Below the pieces are notes generated by a model, which made no database searches, had not been told where the DNA came from, and was given only the letters and a program-made list of their open reading frames with translations. From the NCBI GenBank assembly GCA_016716065.1, contig JADJXA010000004.1, forward strand, positions 186,001-250,000: a stretch of 64,000 nt of DNA, given 5' to 3'. The stretch comes from Candidatus Leptovillus gracilis. GTDB taxonomy: Bacteria; Chloroflexota; Anaerolineae; Promineifilales; Promineifilaceae. The number at the start of each line of letters is the position of its first letter. Positions within the stretch are counted from its first letter, which is position 1. Position numbers and translations under genes: made by a program. Shown here piece after piece: positions 32,724-40,481 of the stretch.

Positions 32724-34163
32724 ATGAACTTGATCCGGCCTTTTTTAATGCTGAAAGGATGGTTTTTAGGACTTTTCCGACCGATTCAGGTCTGGTTCGA
32801 TAACCACCCTGGCGCAAAACAATGGATGGGCGTCCTGCGGTTGGGCCTCTTTCAGTTTGGCGTTGGTCTTTCTCTGGCCCCGGTAACCGGCACGCTCAAT
32901 CGCGTCCTTATCGGCGACATGAAAATCTCCGCGGCGGCCGTGGCTTTGCTTATCTCTTTGCATTACTTCGTCTCTCCGATTCGCGCCGTGATAGGGTATC
33001 GTTCAGACAAAGCCCGTTCGATGGGCGGCTGGCGTATGCCCTACCTGGTGATGGGTGTCTTACTGACTTATGCCGGTCTGGCGTTGGCTCCCTTTGCCCT
33101 CATCTTGTTGAGCGGCGCTGGCGGCATCCCATTCTGGTTGGCCTTGATGATCTGCATGGTAATTTTCCTGGCTTATGGCGCCGGGGTCAGCATTGTAGAG
33201 ACCATCTACCTGGCCCTGGTCAGCGACATCACGCCCCCTCAATCCCGAGGCAAGGTCCTGACTGTTCTTTGGGGTATGTTGGTCCTGGGGACAATTGTTA
33301 GCGCCGTGATCATTAGCCATCTGTTGGTGGATTACTCCCACTTTTTGTTGATTCGCGTCATGCAAGGCTCGGCCATGACTTTTGTGTTTTTAACGGTGAT
33401 TGCCCTGTGGCAGCAAGAAAGCCTGAATCCAGATGGAACCGTCAAATCCGACTTGAAAGTAGTGCGCATCCGCATGACGCTGTGGGAATCGCTGCGTATG
33501 CTCAGCGGTAAGAAAGTCCTGAAAGGCTTTTTTGTGGTTGTCTTCATGGCTACCACCGCCTTTGCTACCCACGATGTGCTTTTGGAGCCGTATGGCGGCC
33601 AGGTTCTGGGCATGAGTGTATCGGCCACGATGCAGCTAACCGCTTTGTGGGGTGTGGCGACCATTATGGGCGTCACGGTGGCTGGTTTGCTGCTGCGGCG
33701 TAAAGTCGCGCCGGTTCTGCTGATTGGTTTGGGCTGCGTGGTGGGGGCGACGGGTTTTGGCGTCATTAGCATTGCCAGCGATGCCGCGCTCATCACGCCT
33801 TTTCGCATTGGCGTGGCAATGATCAGTGTCGGACGAGGTCTGTTCATGGTCGGCAGTATCATCCTGGTGATGTCGCTCACTGATGTCAGCCATGCGGGTT
33901 TTCTCCTGGGGGTGTGGGGCATTGTCCAGGCGATGGCTCAAGGTTTAGGCACTATTGGTGGTGGCGTCATCCGCGATGTGGCCCAATACATGACAGGAAG
34001 TGTTGTGTTAGGTTACACCATTGTTTATGTGACTTCGTTGACATTGTTGGTATCGGTTGTTTTGTTGTTGATCTTCCGGCTAGGGAGCCAGTTAAACGTA
34101 AGAGAAATCAAACTGCCCTGGTCTGGCCTGGAGGAACTCCCGGCTGATCAACTTGCGTTTTAG
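32724..34163 (+). CDS. PucC-family (bacteriochlorophyll delivery) MFS membrane protein 2
   Basis: A 479-residue protein with about twelve membrane helices of the PucC/LhaA group. Typical segments are LRLGLFQFGVGLSLAPVTGT, LNRVLIGDMKISAAAVALL, ISLHYFVSPIRAVIGYRSD and ETIYLALVSDITPPQSRGKV. It is the second such gene here and the more typical one, embedded in the bch operon. A role in delivering pigment to, or assembling, the light-harvesting ring is likely. It is 14 bp after the restored bchZ end. Confidence 0.9.
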   Translation: MNLIRPFLMLKGWFLGLFRPIQVWFDNHPGAKQWMGVLRLGLFQFGVGLSLAPVTGTLNRVLIGDMKISAAAVALLISLHYFVSPIRAVIGYRSDKARSMGGWRMPYLVMGVLLTYAGLALAPFALILLSGAGGIPFWLALMICMVIFLAYGAGVSIVETIYLALVSDITPPQSRGKVLTVLWGMLVLGTIVSAVIISHLLVDYSHFLLIRVMQGSAMTFVFLTVIALWQQESLNPDGTVKSDLKVVRIRMTLWESLRMLSGKKVLKGFFVVVFMATTAFATHDVLLEPYGGQVLGMSVSATMQLTALWGVATIMGVTVAGLLLRRKVAPVLLIGLGCVVGATGFGVISIASDAALITPFRIGVAMISVGRGLFMVGSIILVMSLTDVSHAGFLLGVWGIVQAMAQGLGTIGGGVIRDVAQYMTGSVVLGYTIVYVTSLTLLVSVVLLLIFRLGSQLNVREIKLPWSGLEELPADQLAF

Positions 34164-34188
34164 CAAAATTTTTATTCAGGAGGACAAG

Positions 34189-34674
34189 ATGTCTGTAAAA
34201 TTGCGGTTTGTATTGTTTGTTGTACTCGTGTTTGGCGTTTTGATGCTGACCGGTTGTGGCGCGTTTGGTGATAACACGATAGACCCGGTGCAGAGTTCAG
34301 AGATTACTACGACGATGCGGTATCTGGATGGCAGTACCGAGGGACCGGCTTATGATGTGTCGTTGATGGTACCTGATGCGTGGGTTGGTCAGTTTGTGAC
34401 ACAAAACCTGGGCAATGCGGTTCAATTTAAATATCCGGTTGCCAACCCTAAACTGATTTTTTCGATTGAAGCTTTGTCGGCTACACAGTATTGGCAATCA
34501 TCTGGTAGTTATCCGGCCGGCCATACGAATATCATCAATTTGGGTGATACCTATTTTGTGTACCATATGCCGGTTGACGCCTATTATTCCGATCTTTCGC
34601 CAGAGGAGTTCCAGGCTTTTGCCGCGCTTGTGCCCGATATTGTGGCCAGCTTTACGGCCGTAGCCGTCAAATAG
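34189..34674 (+). CDS. Lipoprotein of unknown function in the photosynthesis operon
   Basis: A 161-residue exported protein with a lipoprotein signal peptide; the lipobox LMLTGC is near residue 21, so the mature protein is anchored outside the membrane. The remaining 140 residues, with SLMVPDAWVGQFVTQNLGN and SPEEFQAFAALVPDIVASF, match no family I know. The start at 34189 is chosen for AGGAGG 6 bp upstream. A longer frame overlaps the pucC-like gene without a site. It sits between pucC-like and bchI, so an envelope role near the photosynthetic complex is possible but unproven. Confidence 0.75.
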   Translation: MSVKLRFVLFVVLVFGVLMLTGCGAFGDNTIDPVQSSEITTTMRYLDGSTEGPAYDVSLMVPDAWVGQFVTQNLGNAVQFKYPVANPKLIFSIEALSATQYWQSSGSYPAGHTNIINLGDTYFVYHMPVDAYYSDLSPEEFQAFAALVPDIVASFTAVAVK

Positions 34675-34810
34675 CGCTTGTGTTTTAACGACGAGTATTC
34701 GGGAGCGTTGGGTGGTTTGCTAAATCGCCCAACGTTCCCTATGATTATTGGCAAATCTGTATGATGTTTACTGTGACACATGGTAAACAATTAAATTGGA
34801 GGCAATCGAA

Positions 34811-34934
34811 ATGGTATTTACATTTTGGGGTCAAGTGACCAACGTCGCTTTTTTTGGTTCCATCTATTCTTGTTTTGATCTGGTTTGTGCCCACCATTAT
34901 CAGTGTGTGGAAAACCTGGCAAGAAAACAAATAA
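34811..34934 (+). CDS. Tiny single-helix membrane protein, frameshifted in a T7 run
   Basis: After GGAGG and an ATG at 34811, the frame reads MVFTFWGQVTNVAFF. If one T of the T7 run (34849-34855) is dropped, it continues LVPSILVLIWFVPTIISVW and KTWQENK to TAA at 34932. The result is a 41-residue protein with one clean membrane helix and a Trp/Lys-rich end, like small photosynthetic subunits. Without the correction the frame continues to a 46-residue product with no sensible membrane topology. It lies between the lipoprotein gene and bchI. Its identity is unknown; an accessory antenna or reaction-centre subunit is one possibility. Confidence 0.55.
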
Positions 34935-34960
34935 GGAGTCATGATCGCTAAAACGACATC

Positions 34961-36433
34961 ATGATAAATCGTAATAGGTCGTCTCAGAAAGATTCGCTCA
35001 ACCGTGAAGCAGTTCTTGCTCATGGTGAGCGGTTGAGTAATCAGCCAGAATTGAATCAGGCGCAACAGCGGCAGCAGCCAGCGTTTCCGTTTACTGCTCT
35101 GGTGGGGCAAGAAGAGCTTAAGCTTTCTTTGCTCCTGTGCGTGACAGACCCGACCATTGGCGGGGTTTTGGTGATGGGGCATCGCGGCACGGCCAAGAGT
35201 ACGGCCGTTCGCTCCTTAGCCGCCTTGTTACCCCCATTAGACCGGGTGACAAGCTGCCCCTATAACTGCGACCCCCTGGCCCCATCGCCTGTCTGCCCCC
35301 ACTGCGCCATGAACCCGGCCGGTGTGCAGGACGTGGTGGTCGGTTCTGTACCGGTGGTAGACTTGCCATTGGGCGCGACCGAGGACCGGGTAGCCGGTTC
35401 GTTGGACGTGGAACGGGCGTTGGTCGAAGGGGTGCAAGCCTTTGCGCCAGGGCTGCTGGCGCGGGCCAATCGCGGCTTTTTATACATTGATGAAGTCAAC
35501 TTGCTTGAAGACCATCTGGTTGATTTGCTCCTGGACGTAGCTGCCAGCGGCGTGAATGTTGTCGAGCGGGAAGGCATTAGCATTCGCCATCCCGCTCGCT
35601 TTGTGTTGGTCGGCAGTGGCAACCCGGAAGAGGGGGATTTACGGCCGCAGTTGTTGGACCGTTTTGGCCTTCATGCGCGCATCACCACCATCACCGACAT
35701 TGACGAGCGGGTAGAAATTGTGCGGCGGCGGCGGGCGTATGATAGTGACCCGTTGGCTTTTGCCGCCGCCTGGGAGCCAGAGCAGGAAAAACTGCGCCAG
35801 CAGTTGTTGCAGGCGCAGCGCAATCTGGCCCAGGTAGACCTGACCGACGCGACCATAGAAGCGGCTGCGCGTCTTTGTGTGGCCCTGGAAGTAGATGGGC
35901 ATCGGGGGGAATTGACGTTGTGCCGCACGGCCGTTGCCCTGGCAGCTTTAGACGGCCGTTCTCAAACCGAACCCGAAGACATCGCCCGCGTGGCGACCCT
36001 CTCCTTGCAGCATCGCCTGCGTAAAGACCCACTGGAATCTGTGGGCGACGACGAGCGTGTCAAACGCGCTGTGGCGTATGTATTGCATCCTCAGCCAGTG
36101 GCAACGGCCGTCTCCGCGCCAGAAGTGGTGGCGACGGCCGTCAACCCTGCCCCAACCACCCTTCAACCGGATACCACCAACCCACTGGTGACTGCCACCC
36201 CGCCGGGGGTGGACGCCAACCTGACGGCGGTGCAGGATCACGCCGACCCGGTAGACCCCCTCATCGAGCCGACCGCTGTTCTGCTGCCCACCTTTGCTCC
36301 CGATGACAGTTTGCCCGAAGAAGCGCTGGCCGACTTGTTGGTGGCAGAAGAACAGTCTGAAGCGGGGTCCGCTGAAGCGTGGTCCGAAAACGACTTTGAC
36401 GATCTCTGGCAAGAAAACGAAGCAAATAGCTGA
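34961..36433 (+). CDS. bchI: Magnesium chelatase ATPase subunit I, with long C-terminal extension
   Basis: AAA+ ATPase of magnesium chelatase, which inserts Mg into protoporphyrin IX. Walker A is GHRGTAKST (residues 73-81), Walker B FLYIDEVNLLEDHLVDLLLD, and the conserved NPEEGDLRPQLLDRFGL and VDGHRGELTLCRTA blocks follow. The core ends at about residue 370. A further 120 residues rich in Ala, Thr, Pro and Glu, ending in an acidic DFDDLWQENEANS, make the protein 490 long against about 350 normally. It is followed after 22 bp by bchH. Confidence 0.95.
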   Translation: MINRNRSSQKDSLNREAVLAHGERLSNQPELNQAQQRQQPAFPFTALVGQEELKLSLLLCVTDPTIGGVLVMGHRGTAKSTAVRSLAALLPPLDRVTSCPYNCDPLAPSPVCPHCAMNPAGVQDVVVGSVPVVDLPLGATEDRVAGSLDVERALVEGVQAFAPGLLARANRGFLYIDEVNLLEDHLVDLLLDVAASGVNVVEREGISIRHPARFVLVGSGNPEEGDLRPQLLDRFGLHARITTITDIDERVEIVRRRRAYDSDPLAFAAAWEPEQEKLRQQLLQAQRNLAQVDLTDATIEAAARLCVALEVDGHRGELTLCRTAVALAALDGRSQTEPEDIARVATLSLQHRLRKDPLESVGDDERVKRAVAYVLHPQPVATAVSAPEVVATAVNPAPTTLQPDTTNPLVTATPPGVDANLTAVQDHADPVDPLIEPTAVLLPTFAPDDSLPEEALADLLVAEEQSEAGSAEAWSENDFDDLWQENEANS

Positions 36434-36455
36434 ACTTCACGAATTGGAGGAAGTC

Positions 36456-39400
36456 ATGAACGTGCGATTTGTCTATGTGACAATGGACGGGGGGCATAAT
36501 TCTGCGCTGCGTGAAGCGGCGCGTTTGGTGGAACGCGAGCATGGCATTCACGTTCATCTCTCGCTGCACACCGCCGCCGCCCTACATGAAGACGCCGCCT
36601 GGCAGCGGCTGGAGCGCGACGTAGAACAGGCCGACTTCATCTTTGGCTGCATGATCTTCGGCGAAGAGTACGTGCGCCCCATGCAGCAAGTCCTGCAAAA
36701 AACGAACGCGCCGATTTGCTTCATCACCAGCAATCCCGCCCTTATCTACACCACACGCCTGGGCAAATTTATCCTGGCGCCCCAGGCCGAAGACAAAGAA
36801 CCTGGCCTGGTGCAAAAGTGGATGCAAAAAATGCGGCCGAAGAGCAACGGCCGTGCCGAAGGTCACCGCCAAACCGCCATGTTCACCAACCTCACCAAGT
36901 TGATGAAATACGTGCCCGGCAAAGTGCGCGACCTGCACACCTTTGTCGCCGTCCACGATTACTGGCTGCACAGCTCGCCGGAAAACCTGGCGCGCATGAT
37001 GTGCATGTTTGTAGACCGTTACGTGCCCGGCTACACCGGCAAACTGCCCTTCCAGGAACCCATCAAATACCCCGACGCCGCCATCTACCACCCCGATGCG
37101 CCCGAACCCTTCCCCGACATCCCCAGCTACCAGCAGTGGCGGCAGAAGCAGGGCAAACCCATCGCCACTGACAAAAATGGCTGGCAAGGCTCGGTGGGGC
37201 TGCTGACCATGCGCGCCATCATTCTTAGCGGTAACACTGCTCACCTGGACACGTTGATCCGCAACATTGAGGCGCAAGGCATCGAGGCGCGGGCGGCGTA
37301 CAGCGCCCTGCTGGATTTCCGCCCGGCCGTCCACCAATTTTTTGTCGCCGAAGGTTCCAGCCTGCCGCGCGTGGATTTGATGCTCAACTGCATGGGCTTC
37401 CCGCTCGTCGGCGGCCCGGCCGGCAGCCGACCCGATGACGCCGCCGAGACGCTGCGTACCCTGGATGTGGGCTATTTTGATATGGTCCCGCTGACCTTCC
37501 AGCATGTTGAAGATTGGCGCAGCAGCGACGTGGGCTTGCTGCCGATGCAGACAGCCATGAACATTGCTCTGCCAGAGCTGGATGGCAGCGTGGAACCGGT
37601 GATATTTGGCGGACCAACGGCCGTGCAAGACAAATTCCTCCCCCTGGAGCCAGAACTCGACCTGGCCGCCCACCGCATTGCCCGCCGCGTGCGCCTGCGC
37701 CACCGGGCCAACCAGGACAAGAAGATCGCTGTCATCCTTTTTAACTTCCCACCCAACCTGGGCAACGCCGGCACGGCCATGTATCTGGACGTGTTCAACA
37801 GCCTCTATGAATTTCTGGCCGAACTCAAATCATCCGGCTATCAGGTGGAATTACCCGCCGATGTGGACACCTTCCGCCAGCAGGTGGTGGAAGGCAACGC
37901 CATGCAGTACGGCACAGACGGCAATGTCGCCGCCCACCTCTCGTTGGAGGATTACCGCCAGCGCTTCCCCTGGTACACGGAAATCGAGCCGTATTGGGGT
38001 TACGCCCCCGGTCAACTTCTCAACGATGGCAAGCAGTTCCACATTTTGGGTTTGCACCTGGGCAACGTCTTTGTCGGCATTCAGCCGAGCTTTGGCTACG
38101 AACGCGATCCCATGCGCCTGCTCATGGGCAAAGACGCCGCGCCGCATCATGGCTTTGCCGCCTACTACACCTGGCTGGATCAGGTATATAACGCCGATGC
38201 TGTGATCCATTTTGGCACGCATGGCGCGTTGGAATTTATGCCTGGCAAGCAGAATGGCATCAGCGCCAACTGCTGGCCCCATCGTTTGCTCGGCGCGCTG
38301 CCCAACTTCTATTACTACTGCGTCAACAACCCCAGCGAAGGCTCGATTGCCCGGCGGCGCGGGGCGGCGACATTGGTCAGCTACATGGTTCCGCCATTGC
38401 AGCAGGCGGGCCTTTACAAAGGCTTGCGCCGCCTGAAGGACAGCCTGGACGCTTACCACAAACGGCCGTCCGCCGAACTCCTGGCAGACATCCATACCCA
38501 GGCCGAAAAACTGGGCATCTTTGTGGAACAAGGGAATGGGGTGGCAGCGGCCGTTACCCTGCCGACCAACGGTTCTAACGGCCATCACAACGGCTACCAC
38601 AACGGCAGCAATGGACATGCCGTCCAGTCCACCTCGGTGGATGACGCCTACATCGCCGCCCTGGGCCACGAACTCATCCAGGTGGAACACCGCATGATTC
38701 CCTTGGGTCTGCACATCCTGGGCAAAGCGCCGACCGAGGCCGAACTGGTAGACATGCTCTCCCTGATCGTTACCTTTAATCCGGGCAAACACCCCACCCA
38801 AGACGCCAAACTGCCCACCCTGCCGGCGCTCATCGCCCGCGGGCTGGGCTGGGATTACCAGGCCCTCCAACAATCGCTCAAAAGTGATTCCACCACCCAG
38901 GAACGTTGGGAGCAAATCGAAACCATCATGCACGAGGCGATGTTGCGTTTTGTCGCTGCGCCGCGTGCGCCGCAGCTGGACACCAGCGAATTGGATGCCT
39001 ACTTGCAAAGCGCAGCCCGCATTCCCGTCGGACTGTTGGTCAATTTGTGGTCCTGGTTGGACAACTTGCTGGAGCGCATCATCCACGACCGCGAGATGCA
39101 AGGGCTGCTGCACAGTCTGGAAGGCGGCTACATCTCTCCCTCGCCGGGCAACGATGTGGTGCGTAACGAAAACATCGTGCCCACCGGCCGTAACATCCAC
39201 GCCCTGGACCCCTACCGCGTGCCGACAGCCGCAGCCATTACCGCCGGGACGGAGTTGGTGCGCCAGATGTTGCAGCGGCTGACCCGCGAGCAGGGCGCGC
39301 TGCCAGAAACGGTGGCGATGGTGCTGTGGGGCACGGACAACCTGAAAAGCGACGCCGAGGGCGTGGCGCAATGTTTTGCCCTGTTGGGGGTACGGCCGTT

Positions 39401-40373
39401 AGAAGACGAACTCGGCAACATCGCTAGAGTAGAACTCATCCCGCTGTCGGAACTGGGCCGCCCGCGCATCGACATTGTCATGACCCTCAGCGGCATCTTC
39501 CGCGATTTGTTCCACCACCAGACCAACTTGCTGGATCAGGCCGTGCGCCTGGCCGCCGCAGCCGACGAACCGCTGGAATGGAACTTCGTGCGCAAACATT
39601 CGCTGGCCCACGCCGCCGAACTGGGCATCTCCCTGAACGAGGCGGCTACCCGCGTCTTCTGCAACGCGCCCGGCTCCTACGGCGCCAACGTCAATCACCT
39701 GGTGGAAAGCTCCACCTGGGACAACGACGACCAACTCAGCGATACCTTCCTCTCGCGCAAATCCTTTGCCTATGGCCCCAGCGGCGATTGGCGCGCCGGA
39801 CGCGAGATTATGGAGCGCAGCCTGGCCACCGTCGAGGCCGCGTTCCAGAACATAGACAGCTTCGAGCTGGGCATCAGCGATGTAGACCATTACTACGAAT
39901 ACCTGGGCGGCGTAGCCAAAAGCGTGGAGAAATTGGGCGGGAAACGGCCGTCTGTCATGGTCGCCGACGCCATTGCCGTAGATGATCGCCTGGCCTCGCT
40001 GGAACAAATGGTCCGCCTGGAGTCACGGGCCAAGCTGCTCAACCCCAAATGGTACGACGCCATGATGGTCCACGGCTATGAAGGCGTGCGCGAGATTGAA
40101 ACCCGCGTCAACAACACTTACGGCTGGAGCGCCACCACCGACGCCGTCGAAGGCTGGGTCTACGAAGACATCGCCGACACCTTCCTACTGGATGAAGACA
40201 TGCGGGCGCGCATGGCGAAGGCCAATCCACATGCTACGGCCGGCATTGCCCGCCGCCTGCTAGAAGCCAACTCCCGCGGCTTCTGGGATGCCAGCGATGA
40301 GCTGATTGACCAGCTCCGCGACATCTATAGCAACCTGGAAGACCAGCTAGAAGGCATCTATGCGCCTGCTTAG
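36456..40373 (+). CDS. bchH: Magnesium chelatase catalytic subunit H
   Basis: Porphyrin-binding, metal-inserting subunit of magnesium chelatase; 1305 residues, the expected size. Recognisable parts are MNVRFVYVTMDGGHNSALR at the start, ADFIFGCMIFGEEYVRPMQ, VIHFGTHGALEFMPGKQNG in the CobN/Mg-chelatase core, and EGSIARRRGAATLVSYMVPP. A low-complexity Asn/Gly/His insert lies at about residues 704-722 and resembles the longer one in BchD. The start at 36456 has GGAGG 7 bp upstream; the longer frame overlaps bchI and is not used. Confidence 0.96.
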   Translation: MNVRFVYVTMDGGHNSALREAARLVEREHGIHVHLSLHTAAALHEDAAWQRLERDVEQADFIFGCMIFGEEYVRPMQQVLQKTNAPICFITSNPALIYTTRLGKFILAPQAEDKEPGLVQKWMQKMRPKSNGRAEGHRQTAMFTNLTKLMKYVPGKVRDLHTFVAVHDYWLHSSPENLARMMCMFVDRYVPGYTGKLPFQEPIKYPDAAIYHPDAPEPFPDIPSYQQWRQKQGKPIATDKNGWQGSVGLLTMRAIILSGNTAHLDTLIRNIEAQGIEARAAYSALLDFRPAVHQFFVAEGSSLPRVDLMLNCMGFPLVGGPAGSRPDDAAETLRTLDVGYFDMVPLTFQHVEDWRSSDVGLLPMQTAMNIALPELDGSVEPVIFGGPTAVQDKFLPLEPELDLAAHRIARRVRLRHRANQDKKIAVILFNFPPNLGNAGTAMYLDVFNSLYEFLAELKSSGYQVELPADVDTFRQQVVEGNAMQYGTDGNVAAHLSLEDYRQRFPWYTEIEPYWGYAPGQLLNDGKQFHILGLHLGNVFVGIQPSFGYERDPMRLLMGKDAAPHHGFAAYYTWLDQVYNADAVIHFGTHGALEFMPGKQNGISANCWPHRLLGALPNFYYYCVNNPSEGSIARRRGAATLVSYMVPPLQQAGLYKGLRRLKDSLDAYHKRPSAELLADIHTQAEKLGIFVEQGNGVAAAVTLPTNGSNGHHNGYHNGSNGHAVQSTSVDDAYIAALGHELIQVEHRMIPLGLHILGKAPTEAELVDMLSLIVTFNPGKHPTQDAKLPTLPALIARGLGWDYQALQQSLKSDSTTQERWEQIETIMHEAMLRFVAAPRAPQLDTSELDAYLQSAARIPVGLLVNLWSWLDNLLERIIHDREMQGLLHSLEGGYISPSPGNDVVRNENIVPTGRNIHALDPYRVPTAAAITAGTELVRQMLQRLTREQGALPETVAMVLWGTDNLKSDAEGVAQCFALLGVRPLEDELGNIARVELIPLSELGRPRIDIVMTLSGIFRDLFHHQTNLLDQAVRLAAAADEPLEWNFVRKHSLAHAAELGISLNEAATRVFCNAPGSYGANVNHLVESSTWDNDDQLSDTFLSRKSFAYGPSGDWRAGREIMERSLATVEAAFQNIDSFELGISDVDHYYEYLGGVAKSVEKLGGKRPSVMVADAIAVDDRLASLEQMVRLESRAKLLNPKWYDAMMVHGYEGVREIETRVNNTYGWSATTDAVEGWVYEDIADTFLLDEDMRARMAKANPHATAGIARRLLEANSRGFWDASDELIDQLRDIYSNLEDQLEGIYAPA

Positions 40374-40382
40374 TAAAAAGTA

Positions 40383-40456
40383 TCACCACGGACGCACGGA
40401 GAACACAGAGAATAAACCGCTAAAAAAACTCCGTGCCCTCCGTGCCTCCGTGGTGA
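40383..40456. repeat. Inverted repeat CACCACGGA...TCCGTGGTG between bchH and bchD
   Basis: TCACCACGGACGCACGGAG on the left and CTCCGTGCCTCCGTGGTGA on the right form a long hairpin. Relatives occur at 50033 and 61996. The element may weaken or punctuate transcription between bchH and bchD. Confidence 0.65.
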
Positions 40457-40481
40457 AAAATCCGCTCGAGAGAATGAACCT

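Noticed and set aside
36294..36455. Extended N-terminus for bchH overlapping bchI
   Set aside because: The ATG at 36456 has GGAGG at the right distance, and the protein from there begins like other BchH proteins. The extension is only an out-of-frame read of bchI.
37851..39371. Long minus-strand open frame (506 codons) opposite bchH
   Set aside because: It is a shadow of a high-GC coding region with a strong G/C third-position bias; its translation is rich in Gln, His and Arg with no motif, and bchH is certain.
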